This document shows positions 7,883 to 16,787 of a stretch of 64,000 nucleotides of DNA, piece by piece. Both the position numbers and the translations under genes were made by a program. The DNA comes from JAGNLM01 sp964439835 (lineage in GTDB: Bacteria; Pseudomonadota; Gammaproteobacteria; JAABTG01): the NCBI GenBank assembly GCA_964439835.1, contig CAYTPQ010000007.1:29364-93363 (forward strand), written 5' to 3'. The first letter of the stretch is position 1. Each line of letters opens with the position of its first letter. Under the pieces are notes generated by a model, which did no database searches, was not told the DNA's origin, and worked only from the letters and a program-made list of their open reading frames with translations.

Positions 7883-8126
7883 CTGGCGTTGGAAATGCCC
7901 TCTGTCGGGAACCGTGGATGTCCGGAGCTGGCCGGTCTTCCCCCTTCCACTGTGTTCATGCCGGCGACATCCGGCGAAGGCTCGATACCGCCCTTGGCCG
8001 TCGTTCTCACCAAACGTGCCGACGGTCTGCCGTGCCGCCTCCAGCGGGCGATGACTCATCGGCACTCGGTGGGCAGCGATCTCTCGAGGGCGGCGGCGTT
8101 GCCGTGAGGTCGACAGGTGCGCCGTG

Positions 8127-8170
8127 TCAGGAAATCCCTGACAGACGATAGTTCGCTATCCGGCTATCGT
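8127..8170 (+). promoter_or_regulatory. dyad TCAGG-N5-CCTGA with -10-like TATCGT
   Basis: TCAGGAAATCCCTGA (8127-8141) is followed by GACGATAG and CTATCGTC, which also form an inverted repeat with each other. If TATCGT (8165-8170) is the -10, the dyad centre is near -43, the usual place for a class II activator. The gene at 8207 follows. Confidence 0.6.
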
Positions 8171-8206
8171 CGCCGCCACTGTCGGCACCCCCAATCTGGA
8201 GATTCC

Positions 8207-8542
8207 ATGAACCAGCCTCTCAAGCTCGTCGCCTTCGCGTTGGTCGCGGCGGCAACCCACCCGGCCCTGGCGGCCGACCCGTCGCAGATGATGATGACCT
8301 GCAACACCTACGCGGCCCGGCACCTGCACGTGACGCCCAGCGACATCCTGGACGTCAAGTACGAGGGGCAGCGCACCGATGGCACCCACGCGGTCAACGG
8401 CACGGCCAGGAACGGGCAGACCTTCCAGTGCTCGTTCAACCGCGCCGGGACCCGGGTCGTGCACTGGACGCATTCGGCCCCCAAGGGGTGCCCGGCAGAC
8501 GTGAGCCAGGCGGATCGCTACCTCTACCCGGACTGCGACTGA
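8207..8542 (+). CDS. small exported protein with C-x42-C domain
   Basis: The 111-residue product has a signal peptide ending near ALA-AD and a mature domain with four Cys (32, 75, 95, 110). Cys32 and Cys75 are separated by 42 residues, and the second sits in QCSFNRAGTRVVHW. The same spacing and a similar C.F...G pattern occur in the exported protein at 16788, so the two seem to share a disulfide-bonded domain. GGAG precedes ATG 8207. It is the first gene after a regulatory dyad and is followed by three more small exported or membrane proteins. No function is known to me. Confidence 0.75.
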   Translation: MNQPLKLVAFALVAAATHPALAADPSQMMMTCNTYAARHLHVTPSDILDVKYEGQRTDGTHAVNGTARNGQTFQCSFNRAGTRVVHWTHSAPKGCPADVSQADRYLYPDCD

Positions 8543-8632
8543 TCCGGCGCAGCTCCGCGCCCCAGGGTGCGCGGCGAACGTCGCCTTGCTTCGACATCCA
8601 ACCCGATTCCAATCCCTGTGGGAGCCCAACCA

Positions 8633-9064
8633 ATGAGACCGTCCACCCTCGCCATCGCTGCCCTCATCGCCGCTGCCGCCCCCGCCGCCTTGGCCTCCTC
8701 CGCCTCTGAGCGCGAATACCAGCGCGGCTACAACGACTGCTCCCAGGGCCGCTACGACCAGAATCAGCACGGCGAGTCCTACAAGAAGGGCTGCCGCGCC
8801 GCCGAAGACGGCCAGAAGGCGCCGGCGCCGGCCGCCCACGAGGGTGGCAAGGCAAAGCTCTCGGATCTCAAAGGCATGGACTCGATCAAGGCCTTCGACG
8901 TGATGACCGCGAGAGGTTTCACGAACGTCGACACGCTCAACGCGGGAGAGACAATCTACGGCACTTACTACAACGCGAAGACCCATCAGTGCGTCCAGCT
9001 CACCAACACCGACAACCGTGTTGAAAGCATCGACGACGTCCCCAGCCATCCGAAGTGCCGCTGA
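8633..9064 (+). CDS. small exported protein with Cys-rich C-terminal domain
   Basis: The 143-residue product starts with a signal peptide (RPSTLAIAALIAAAAPAALA). A short charged segment with Cys36 and Cys54 follows, then a linker rich in Ala and Pro, and a domain from about residue 76 (LSDLKGMDSIKAFDVMTARG ... TYYNAKTHQC ... HPKCR). That C-terminal pattern, with one Cys after a Tyr/Asn strand and another near the end, recurs in unannotated exported proteins of proteobacteria as far as I recall. It lies 90 bases after the previous gene, probably in the same transcript. Function unknown. Confidence 0.72.
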   Translation: MRPSTLAIAALIAAAAPAALASSASEREYQRGYNDCSQGRYDQNQHGESYKKGCRAAEDGQKAPAPAAHEGGKAKLSDLKGMDSIKAFDVMTARGFTNVDTLNAGETIYGTYYNAKTHQCVQLTNTDNRVESIDDVPSHPKCR

Positions 9065-9171
9065 CCGCCTGCGGGAACGGCGGCGGCCGCGCCGGTCTCG
9101 GCCTGCGCTGCCGGCGTCGGGCTCCACCCCGCGGGGTGCGCGGCGGGCGTCGCCGCGCGCCGGCCTGAACG

Positions 9172-9543
9172 ATGGTTGCCGTCTTCAGGCTCGTCTATCT
9201 CGGCGCGGCGCTCCTCGCGAGCGCCGCGGGCGCGCTGGTGATCGCCAGCCGCTTTATTGCGGACCGCGCCCCACAGGGCACTGACTTCCTCGGCATCCAC
9301 CTCGCAGTCGGCGCCGTCTTCCTGGGCGTGGGCGCGCTGCTGCTGGGCGTACAGCGGCACGTCGCCGGGATTGCGGCACTCGCGCGCGGCCACGATGGCG
9401 AGCCGGCACGCGAGCTGGCGACCCATGTCAGCCGGCTTCTGGCGTACCTCGTCGCGGGCGGCGCCTTTCTCTGTGTGGTCCTCGGCGCCGTGACCTACGG
9501 GATCGTGCAGCGCATCGGTCAGGGGTTCGCGGTGTTCGGGTGA
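9172..9543 (+). CDS. small integral membrane protein, three helices
   Basis: The 123-residue product contains three hydrophobic segments (about 5-27, 40-60 and 90-112) and no Cys or recognisable motif. The segment between helices 2 and 3 is polar and slightly basic. No strong ribosome site is visible before ATG 9172, so the start is tentative. It lies between exported-protein genes on the same strand and is presumably co-expressed with them. No family is recognised. Confidence 0.6.
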   Translation: MVAVFRLVYLGAALLASAAGALVIASRFIADRAPQGTDFLGIHLAVGAVFLGVGALLLGVQRHVAGIAALARGHDGEPARELATHVSRLLAYLVAGGAFLCVVLGAVTYGIVQRIGQGFAVFG

Positions 9544-9682
9544 GCCTCCGCGTGCGTTCAACCCTGAAAACGACGCCGCGTCCGGCACCCGTATCGGACG
9601 AACACGGAGACGCCCGCTTGCCCGGCTCGCCGGAGCGGTCGGAGTACCTACACACCAACATTGGTCGGAGGTCTTGAAGGCG

Positions 9683-10354
9683 ATGAATCAGAAAGCACCG
9701 GTGGTCCTGATTGCCGTCCTGGTGGCCGGGTGGGCGCTGCCGTCCGCCGCGGACTGGACGCAGGCCCGCTGCGAGATCTACCCGAAGGGCTCGGACAAGC
9801 TGGAGACGATGGTGCCCTGCACCTTCAGCCAGCGGCAGGGCTATATCACCATCACCCGCAAGGACGGCGTCACCCACGACCTGTCGCCGGTGGGCGACAC
9901 GCCCGGCAACTTCCGCGACCAGGACGGGCACGCGGTCTATCGCCAGAGCGGGCTCGGGGAGGCGGGGCTGATCTTCCGCTTCCCGAATGAGAGTGTCTTC
10001 GTCTACTGGGACAACGCCGCGAGTCAGGCTGCCGCTGCGGACAACCCCACCGCGCCCTTCGCCACCAGGTACGAGGGCGGTAAATACGACGCGACCACGC
10101 TGCTGCGTTGCAAGGCGGCGGGCGACAAGGAGTACGGCAACTGCCCGGCCGGCATCCTGCGCATGGAGAACCGCCAAGCGTCGATCGTCGTCCAGAGCCA
10201 GCTCGGCCACCAGTTCACGATCAACTTCATGACCGACTACGTGAACGCCACCGTCGGCGAGGTGAAGGCCAAGCTGAGCGGCGACCTGTGGACCGTCACC
10301 CGCGACAACGGCGAGGTCTACGAGGTGCCGCTGTCGGCCATCGAGGGCGGGTGA
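9683..10354 (+). CDS. exported protein, 223 residues, function unknown
   Basis: ATG 9683 is chosen because the product then begins MNQKAPVVLIAVLVAGWALP, a clean signal peptide. The mature part contains paired Cys in its first segment (RCEIYPKG, VPCTFSQRQ) and a strand pattern GYITITRKDGVTHDL. A second half contains LRCKAAGDKEYGNCPAGIL and ends with VTRDNGEVYEVPLSAIE. The pattern of C, a short gap and a V/I-T-x-T-R/K-x-DG strand resembles the tails of the proteins at 13907 and 18472, so a distant relation is possible but not established. It is the last gene of the small-secreted cluster before the autotransporter. Confidence 0.7.
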   Translation: MNQKAPVVLIAVLVAGWALPSAADWTQARCEIYPKGSDKLETMVPCTFSQRQGYITITRKDGVTHDLSPVGDTPGNFRDQDGHAVYRQSGLGEAGLIFRFPNESVFVYWDNAASQAAAADNPTAPFATRYEGGKYDATTLLRCKAAGDKEYGNCPAGILRMENRQASIVVQSQLGHQFTINFMTDYVNATVGEVKAKLSGDLWTVTRDNGEVYEVPLSAIEGG

Positions 10355-10728
10355 AGTCCCGCTTCGATCCAGCCGGGATCAGGTCAATCTCCGACGTTGG
10401 GCAACGTAGCTCCGCCCCGAGGGGGGGCGCCGGAAGCAGAGGAAGTCGACCCCATCCGGACACTCCGGGGTGTCGTTCGTGATGGCGATAGTTCGAGGCT
10501 TGTAACGGAGGCCGTAGGACTTGATCGACCTGTCCGGGGGTTCCTTACGGGAGTTGCCTTACAGGCTCTTGCTTCCCTAGCTGGGGCATTCCGGTTCTGG
10601 CAGCATTCGCCGCCAAGTTCCCTCCTCGCCATTCCACGGAGCCAATGATGACCGCTGCTCGTCGGACAGCCAGTGCCCGCCAGCCCTGCCCGTTGGATCA
10701 CCGGCCACCTTTAGCGAGCGGTGCCTTC
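10355..10728. other. leader region before the autotransporter
   Basis: This 374-base gap holds a weak dyad at 10533 and a CTAGCTG at 10577 that could be its -10 element. I see no gene in it. In-frame ATGs at 10645 and 10648 could extend the autotransporter N-terminus by 28 residues. Confidence 0.4.
10533..10547. promoter_or_regulatory. weak dyad (TCCGG-N5-CCTTA)
   Basis: TCCGGGGGTTCCTTA has the same unusual left arm TCCGG as the site at 16673. It lies about 190 bases before the autotransporter start at 10729. Confidence 0.45.
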
Positions 10729-13700
10729 ATGAAGAAGGCGCCGCTCGCGCTTGCCATGACAACTGTGCTGGGTGGTGCATCCCTCGGTTCTGCGTCTGCC
10801 GCAGGCGTCGCCGATTGGGTCGGCGCTACTGGCGGGGAATGGGGCGTTGCCACGAACTGGTCCACAGGGCAGGTGCCCGGAGCAACGGAGCAAACGTATA
10901 TCTATAACGACCGTGTCGCGCTGATCAGCGACTCAGGGGCATACACAGCCGAGTCGTTGGACCTAGGCATTACCAATGGTACGAGCGGTGCGCTTCAGAT
11001 AGCCAATGGCAGCCTCACTGTCACCGATGGCGTGTACATCAATAACGGCGCGCTGGTTGTTGGTTCAGGTGGCACCACCGGCTCGCTCAGCGGCAACGTG
11101 ACCAACAATGGCCTTCTCTCGTTCGACCGGAGCGACGACGTCACGTTTGGAGGGCAAATCAGTGGCACGGGGAGCTTAGTCAAGCTGGGCGCCGGGACGC
11201 TCGCGCTCACCGGTGCCAATACCTACAGCGGCCCCACGAACATCAACGCCGGCACGCTACAGGCGAACGGTGGCAACGCGATCGGCGACAACTCGGCGGT
11301 CACCGTCGCCGCCGGCGCGACCCTGGAGCTGGTGCATAGCGGCACGCAGACTGTGACGAGCGAAACCATTGGCTCGCTCGCGGGGGACGGCACGGTGCTG
11401 CTGGGTCCACAAACCTTTTTGCGGGCGGGCAACGACAACACGTCCACGACCTTTGCCGGCTCCATCGACGGTCCGGGTGGTTTGGCCAAGATCGGTACCG
11501 GCACCCTGCGCCTCACGGGCGCCAGCACCGGAACGGGCCTGCTCACAGTGGCCGAGGGCACGCTGGACGTCGCCGGGAGTACACCGATGCGCGTGTACGC
11601 TGTACGTCCCGCACGAGCCAGCGGCACGGTCACCGGCGAGGGCACCGTGGGCACGCTGGTCAACCAAGGTCGCGTCGTCCCGGGGAACGGCCCGGGCACC
11701 GCGCTCACGGTCCTTGGGGACTATACGCAGAGCGCCTCCGGCATTTTGGTCATCAATGCCGAGGAGCAGGCGGGCTCCGGCCTGACGGCAACGCGCTTGA
11801 ACGTCGGCGGCAGTGCCACCTTCAGCAGCCCGCCGAGCACCATCGACGTCAGGTTCGACGCCAACGCCACAATCCCCGCGCTGGAGGGCATCACGGTCGT
11901 GGCGGCGGATCAGGGGCTCGTAGGCACCGCGCCGTACGTGACCCTCGATCCGGCCTCGCTGCCCCACGGCGAGAACTTCACCCTCGACCTGGAGGCGACC
12001 AACCTCGGTGGCACCTTTGCCAAGCCCGGCGAGGCGATCCCCGCTGGGACGGGCGGCGCGGGCTTCGTGGTGCTGCAGGTGCAGAACAAGCAATCCCTGC
12101 CGCAGGTGCTCAATGCGCAGTACCTGGTGGTCAATGCACCGGTCGCGGTGCCGACCCTGGCGGTGCTGACTCCGTCGCAGGTGTCCACGCTCGTTCCGAC
12201 GCCGACGGTGCCTTACCTTGCGCCAGCCCTGATCAAGGGTCCTGCCGCGAATGTCACGACACCTGTCATTCATACGAAGGGCAAGGGCCAGACCGGTATC
12301 GTGGTGCAGAACCACGGCGTGCAGGTCGGCGGCACGGTGACCCCGCAGCCGCAGAGCGCGAGCGGCACGCCGGTCTCGTCGACGGGCATCCCGGTCGGGA
12401 CCGGCAACTCGGTCGTGACCGTCGTGCCACCGACAAGCGTCGGCACGACCAATTTCGTTTCCGTCACGGGCAGCTACACCAATGTCAGCCAGACGAACGC
12501 CCAGCCGGGAACGACCTATCGCCTGCTCTACGCCCCGCATAGCGTGGACGTCTACAAGACGCCCGCCAGCTACGGGAATCTGGCCCCGTTCGGCACCACC
12601 CTGACCTCGACCCAGAGCCAGGTTGGCAACGCCCTGACCTCGCTGCTGCCCGAGCCGCACGCCCGGCCGGGCACCGACGCCGAGGCGGCGCTGGTCAACG
12701 CGCTGTACCCGCTGAGCGTGGCGCAGATCCCCGGCGCCCTCGACTCGGTGTCGGGTGCAGGGACCGACCCGACCTTCGTCACCGCGATGAACAGCCGGCT
12801 GTTCCAGGCTGCCATCGAGGACCGGCTCCAGGGCTACCGCGGCAGTGCCCCGACCCCGGGTCTGGCGACCGGGAACGGCACGGGCGCGAGCGGCGCGCGT
12901 GCCACCGACCTGCCGGTGAGCCGGCAGCTGTGGGGCATCGCCGTCGGTTCGTTCGGCTCCGGCGACTACCTGCAGGATGCCGATCTCACCACGGGCGGCT
13001 TCGTGTTCGGTGCGGACGGCGACCTGGGCAACGGCCTGGTGGCCGGTGCCGCCCTGGGCTATGCCTACACCGCGATCGACCCCGGTCCCGGCGGCGGCGC
13101 CGACGTCGCCTCGCTGGAGGCGGCCGGCTATGCGCACTGGACGGACGGCCCGTGGTTCGCGACCGGCCTGGCCGGCCTCGGCTATCACTGGCTCGACATC
13201 GACCGTCGGGTCACGGTGGGCGACGTGCGCGACACCGCGTCGAGCTCGCCGGATGGCTGGGGCGTGTTCGTCGCGGCGACGGCCGGGCGGCGCTTCGACC
13301 TGGACCGCGGCGTCGCGCTCGAACCGACGGTGGGGCTGCGCTACGACCACGTCCGGCGTGACAGCTTCACGGAAAGCGGCGCGGCCTTCGCTGATCGCGC
13401 CGTGGACGGCGAGTCGCTCGACGCCGCGCAGGCGTTTGCCGGGGCGCGGGTCTACACAGAGGTGGAGCTTGCTGACGGCACGCGCCTGTGGCCGGAGTTC
13501 AACGTCGGCTACGCCCGCGAGATCGGCAACACCGACATCGTCACCGGCGCCTCACTCGCGGACGCGCCCGGTGCGGCGTTCACGGTGACCACGGAAGGCC
13601 CGGGCGACGACGTCGGGATGGTGGGTGTCCGGCTCTCGGGCGCGAAGGGCGCGACCTCGTTCTTCGTCGAGTACCGCGCCGAGCTGCGCTCCGACTATAC

Positions 13701-13740
13701 CGGGCACGTCATGCGCGCGGGCGTGAGCTTTCCGTTCTGA
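10729..13740 (+). CDS. autotransporter (type Va secretion) with beta-strand repeat passenger
   Basis: The product of about 1003 residues has a signal peptide (MKKAPLALAMTTVLGG), a passenger at about 30-700 and a C-terminal translocator barrel from about 725 that ends in HVMRAGVSFPF, with the terminal Phe needed for outer-membrane insertion. The passenger contains autotransporter-associated strand repeats such as GAGTLALTGANTYSGPTNIN near residue 160. The second half of the passenger is rich in Thr, Val and Pro. Autotransporters display or release adhesins or enzymes at the cell surface; no protease or lipase motif is apparent, so an adhesin-like role is the simplest guess. Two hairpins follow the stop codon. 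Confidence 0.9.
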   Translation: MKKAPLALAMTTVLGGASLGSASAAGVADWVGATGGEWGVATNWSTGQVPGATEQTYIYNDRVALISDSGAYTAESLDLGITNGTSGALQIANGSLTVTDGVYINNGALVVGSGGTTGSLSGNVTNNGLLSFDRSDDVTFGGQISGTGSLVKLGAGTLALTGANTYSGPTNINAGTLQANGGNAIGDNSAVTVAAGATLELVHSGTQTVTSETIGSLAGDGTVLLGPQTFLRAGNDNTSTTFAGSIDGPGGLAKIGTGTLRLTGASTGTGLLTVAEGTLDVAGSTPMRVYAVRPARASGTVTGEGTVGTLVNQGRVVPGNGPGTALTVLGDYTQSASGILVINAEEQAGSGLTATRLNVGGSATFSSPPSTIDVRFDANATIPALEGITVVAADQGLVGTAPYVTLDPASLPHGENFTLDLEATNLGGTFAKPGEAIPAGTGGAGFVVLQVQNKQSLPQVLNAQYLVVNAPVAVPTLAVLTPSQVSTLVPTPTVPYLAPALIKGPAANVTTPVIHTKGKGQTGIVVQNHGVQVGGTVTPQPQSASGTPVSSTGIPVGTGNSVVTVVPPTSVGTTNFVSVTGSYTNVSQTNAQPGTTYRLLYAPHSVDVYKTPASYGNLAPFGTTLTSTQSQVGNALTSLLPEPHARPGTDAEAALVNALYPLSVAQIPGALDSVSGAGTDPTFVTAMNSRLFQAAIEDRLQGYRGSAPTPGLATGNGTGASGARATDLPVSRQLWGIAVGSFGSGDYLQDADLTTGGFVFGADGDLGNGLVAGAALGYAYTAIDPGPGGGADVASLEAAGYAHWTDGPWFATGLAGLGYHWLDIDRRVTVGDVRDTASSSPDGWGVFVAATAGRRFDLDRGVALEPTVGLRYDHVRRDSFTESGAAFADRAVDGESLDAAQAFAGARVYTEVELADGTRLWPEFNVGYAREIGNTDIVTGASLADAPGAAFTVTTEGPGDDVGMVGVRLSGAKGATSFFVEYRAELRSDYTGHVMRAGVSFPF

Positions 13741-13749
13741 GCGTCACCG

Positions 13750-13779
13750 CATCCCGCCGCCGACGTGGACGGCGGGATG
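13750..13779 (+). terminator. hairpin after the autotransporter gene
   Basis: CATCCCGCCG pairs with CGGCGGGATG across a ten-base loop, nine bases after the stop codon. Confidence 0.6.
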
Positions 13780-13869
13780 CGAAGGACGACTGCAGATCCG
13801 CCCTGGCCGGCGCGGGCGTGGACCTGCGGTCATGACCAGGGAGTGCCCGGCCCGCTGAAAGGGACAGCG

Positions 13870-13897
13870 CCGCTGCGGCGAGGAACCGCCGCAGCGG
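13870..13897. terminator. hairpin between convergent genes
   Basis: CCGCTGCGGCG pairs with CGCCGCAGCGG across a six-base loop, nine bases from the stop codon of the gene on the minus strand. It can act on both strands. Confidence 0.6.
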
Positions 13898-13906
13898 CTG
13901 GTCGGA

Positions 13907-14560
13907 TCAGCCGCCGAAGAGCATGGCGTCGAAGATCTCGTACCGCTCCTGGCCGATGTGGACGATGGTCGTGTCGCCCTTCCGGGAGGCGCTGAACTTG
14001 CCCGGATCGGCCTGGCTCTGGTCGTAGCCCGTGGCCCGGCCCTTCTCGAAGAAGATCGTGCGGGTCCGGCCGTCCGGCTTGGTCACCGTGACCATGCCGG
14101 AACCGCCGCCCTGCCGCTCTACCCCGGCGAAGCAGGACGCGGTCGGCGCGCCGCCACCCATGGAGCACGGGATCTCGGTCGTCGCGTGGTAGTGGGTGCC
14201 CGGGACCTTCGCGTCGTGGGCGAGCGCGGACGAGTGCGAGGAGCCGGCCTGCGCGTCGCCGGGTGCCTTGAACGACAGGATTTCGCAAGCGCCGACGGTC
14301 TTGTCCTTGGCCGTGTAGGTGATTCGCGGTGGCTGATCACCCTGCGGCGTGATGTCGACCCACATCCCCTGGGAGTTGGCGGAGATCTGCCCGTCGGGAC
14401 GCTTGGTGACCTTGGCCACCTTGCCGTTCATGTAGACCTGTCCGCGCGTGTTCGTGTCGACGTTCAGGTCCGGTCCACATTTCGCAGCGAACAGCGGCAC
14501 GCCGGCACTGGCGGGGCCGGCCAGCAGGCTGGCGACGATGGCAATCGAAAGTCTCTTCAT
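13907..14560 (-). CDS. exported protein, long paralogue of the lipoprotein at 18472
   Basis: The 217-residue product has a signal peptide (MKRLSIAIVASLLAGPASAG) after a strong GAGGAGG ribosome site. Residues 25-95 form a separate N-terminal domain with two Cys. From about residue 113 it matches the protein at 18472: both carry HDAKV.GT.YHAT, IPCSMGGG, GGGSGMVTVTKPDGRTRTIF and ERYEIFDA, and both end in FGG. The shared domain of about 95 residues has two Cys close together. The copies are 4 kb apart on opposite strands. No function is known to me; the close similarity points to a recent duplication. Confidence 0.75.
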   Translation of the reverse strand: MKRLSIAIVASLLAGPASAGVPLFAAKCGPDLNVDTNTRGQVYMNGKVAKVTKRPDGQISANSQGMWVDITPQGDQPPRITYTAKDKTVGACEILSFKAPGDAQAGSSHSSALAHDAKVPGTHYHATTEIPCSMGGGAPTASCFAGVERQGGGSGMVTVTKPDGRTRTIFFEKGRATGYDQSQADPGKFSASRKGDTTIVHIGQERYEIFDAMLFGG

Positions 14561-14706
14561 GCGGGTAATCCTCCTCGGTTGAAGTTCTGAACTGATAGTC
14601 GCGTGCCGGCTCAGTGCGCCTCGCGCAGGCGCAGAGGCAAACCCGATCAGCGCTGACCGGCGGGCGGGGGAGACTTGGCGTTCGGTCTGCAACCTCGCCG
14701 ATGCCC

Positions 14707-15348
14707 TCACGGCTCGGGCAGGATGATGCCTGCCCGGATGGCGAACCTTACGAGGCCGGGCACGTTGTCGATGCCGAGCTTGAGCATGATTCGGCTGCGG
14801 TAGGTCTCTACGGTCTTTGCGCTGATGTTAAGCGCTACCCCGATCTCCTTCGTGCGCATGCCCGTGGCCAGCAGGCAGAGCACGGCCAGCTCCCGCTCGC
14901 TCAGGCTGGCCTTGTCCAGCTCGACGCTGCGCGACGGGCCCGCCCGCGGGACACTGGAGGCAGCGGGGCTGACGAACCGCTGGCCACGGAGCAGGGCCTC
15001 GATGGCGGCCACCAGGTCGTCCATCGCCTCGTTCTTCAGCACGTAGGCCGAGGCGCCCGCCTCGAACATCCGCTGCTGATAGTGGGGATCTCCGTACATC
15101 GACAGCGCGACGATGCCGGTCGCCGGCGCCACCTGCCGGATCCGACGCGCCGACTCCAGGCCGTTCATCCGGGGCATCTCGATGTCGAGCACCGCGATCC
15201 GCGGCTGAAGCGCCTGCGCGAGGTGTACCGCCTCCTCCCCATCCCCGGCCTGGCCGACGATCTCCCAGTCGGCCCGTTCCCCCACGAGCAGGGCCAGCCC
15301 CTGGCGGAAGAGGGCGTGGTCGTCCGCAAGCAGGACGGTGGTCTTCAT
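14707..15348 (-). CDS. LuxR/FixJ-family response regulator
   Basis: The 213-residue protein has a receiver domain (residues 1-120) with the acidic pair D9-D10, phospho-acceptor D55 (VLDIEMP) and K105. A LuxR-type helix-turn-helix follows at about 148-208 (LSERELAVLCLLATGMRTKE and KTVETYRSRIMLKL). It overlaps the hybrid kinase gene by four bases (ATGA), so they are translated together and form a two-component pair. NarL/RcsB-type regulators bind short interrupted palindromes. The dyads spread through this window, including one upstream of the kinase gene, are therefore candidate targets; this link is inference. Confidence 0.93.
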   Translation of the reverse strand: MKTTVLLADDHALFRQGLALLVGERADWEIVGQAGDGEEAVHLAQALQPRIAVLDIEMPRMNGLESARRIRQVAPATGIVALSMYGDPHYQQRMFEAGASAYVLKNEAMDDLVAAIEALLRGQRFVSPAASSVPRAGPSRSVELDKASLSERELAVLCLLATGMRTKEIGVALNISAKTVETYRSRIMLKLGIDNVPGLVRFAIRAGIILPEP

Positions 15349-16523
15349 GCCGAAGCTCCTCCGAGGTGAGACGCGGCCGCCGGGCGGCCCCGGCGGACGT
15401 CGCTCGACACGCCGATGGCCTGGGGCCCGACCGGCGCCCGCAGGGTGACCCGTGTCCCCGACCCGTCCGATTCGACGGAGAGGTCACCGCCCCAGAGTCC
15501 CAGCCGCTCGCGCATGCTGTAGAGGCCGTAGCCCCCGCCTCCAACCGCTGCTCGAAGGGCGTCGCCCGCAAAGCCTATCCCGTTGTCGCTGACGACGAGC
15601 CGGAGGGCGTCCGCCTCGTGATGCAGCTCCACCTGGCCCCGCGTGGCGCGCGCGTGCTTGACCACGTTGTGCACCAGCTCGCGCGCGCACTGGAACAGGA
15701 TCAGGGCGAGCTCCTGGGCGAGACCCGGAGGTCCGCCGGACTCGATGAACGTCAGCGCCAACCCGAAGCGCCGGTTGGTCTGATCGACCAGCCAGCGGAG
15801 CGCCGCACTCAGCCCCTCCTCGTACAGCACGCGCGGGCTCAGCTCGAACTGCAGGGTACGAAGTTCCTGCAGGGCGTCGCGCAGCAGCTCCAGCCCGACC
15901 TCGAAGCCCTGGTCCGACTCTGGGCCTTGCCGCCTGGCGGCCGCGGCTATCTGGATCTGAGCGATCGCGAGCTTCTGCATCGGGCTGTCGTGCAGCTCAC
16001 TAGCGAGGCGTTTCTTCTCGCGCTCCTCGACGAGGCACATCTCCCTGGCCATGCGCTGCAGCTCCGAGTTCGCCTCCCGCAGCTCCCGGGTGCGCTCCCA
16101 CAGGCGCGCCTCCAGCTCCCGGGACAGGCGCGCGAGCTGTAGATGGGCCCGGACGCGCGCGAGCAGAACCTCCGTGGTGAAGGGCTTGAGGACGTAGTCC
16201 GCGCCGCCGGCCTCGAAGGCCTGAAGCATGGTCTCGTTGTCATCCTTGGCGGTCAAAAAGATGACGGGAATGGACCGCAAGGCCTCTCGCGCCTTGAGCC
16301 GGCGGCAGGTCTCCAGACCGTTCAGGCCCCCTGGCATCAGGATGTCCAGCAAGATGAGGCCGACGCGTGCCTGCAGGGCGACGGCGTCCAGGATCTCGAG
16401 TGCCCGCTCCCCGCTCTCGGCGACGAACACCTCGTAGCCCTGCGCGGACAGCAAGCGGCCGAGAAACCGGACGTTCTCCGGCTCGTCGTCCACCACGAGG
16501 ATGTTGCCGCGGGATTCTTCCAT
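15345..16523 (-). CDS. soluble hybrid histidine kinase (receiver + HisKA_3 + HATPase)
   Basis: The 392-residue protein begins with a receiver domain (D60, K113), then a coiled coil at about 125-170, the HisKA_3 dimerisation helix with H178-D179 (SELHDSP), and an ATP-binding domain with VVSDNGIGFAG and GGGYGLYSMRERLGLWGG. It has no membrane segment, so it senses a cytoplasmic signal or receives phosphate from another kinase through its N-terminal receiver. It is encoded directly before and overlaps the LuxR-type regulator, its likely phosphorylation target. The N-terminal receiver suggests that a further kinase elsewhere feeds into the pair. Confidence 0.92.
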   Translation of the reverse strand: MEESRGNILVVDDEPENVRFLGRLLSAQGYEVFVAESGERALEILDAVALQARVGLILLDILMPGGLNGLETCRRLKAREALRSIPVIFLTAKDDNETMLQAFEAGGADYVLKPFTTEVLLARVRAHLQLARLSRELEARLWERTRELREANSELQRMAREMCLVEEREKKRLASELHDSPMQKLAIAQIQIAAAARRQGPESDQGFEVGLELLRDALQELRTLQFELSPRVLYEEGLSAALRWLVDQTNRRFGLALTFIESGGPPGLAQELALILFQCARELVHNVVKHARATRGQVELHHEADALRLVVSDNGIGFAGDALRAAVGGGGYGLYSMRERLGLWGGDLSVESDGSGTRVTLRAPVGPQAIGVSSDVRRGRPAAASHLGGASA

Positions 16524-16672
16524 CGCACGCCCCCGAGACGCGCTGCCGACCGTCGCGGCGAGACCCCGCCGCCGCAGATTTTCATTCTAGCAGGCCGTCG
16601 GGGGGTGCCGGCGGTGAAGCGCGCGCCGTCGCGGCGAGGTGACGGCCGTCCCACGAGCTGGATTGGCGTCTG

Positions 16673-16730
16673 TCCGGAGACTCCTTACAGAGAGAGCCGG
16701 ATTCCTCGGTGTGGATCGGACTGCTAGCGT
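16673..16730 (+). promoter_or_regulatory. dyad TCCGG-N5-CCTTA with -10-like TAGCGT
   Basis: TCCGGAGACTCCTTA (16673-16687) is followed 36 bases later by CTAGCGT (16724-16730), matching the layouts at 1283 and 6510. It stands between the divergent kinase gene (start 16523) and the exported-protein gene at 16788, so it could regulate both. Confidence 0.6.
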
Positions 16731-16787
16731 GCAAACACCAGGCTGCGTCCGCGGCCGTACGCAAGCCAGTCCCTCCGGAGAGAACGC

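Noticed and set aside
8142..8171. GACGATAG/CTATCGTC as a transcription terminator
   Set aside because: It lies directly before a gene start without a preceding gene to terminate, and CTATCGT recurs after other dyads, so a promoter element is more likely.
11257..13350. A 697-codon open frame antisense to the autotransporter
   Set aside because: The autotransporter on the other strand has a signal peptide, repeats and a complete barrel; the antisense product is low-complexity and resembles nothing.
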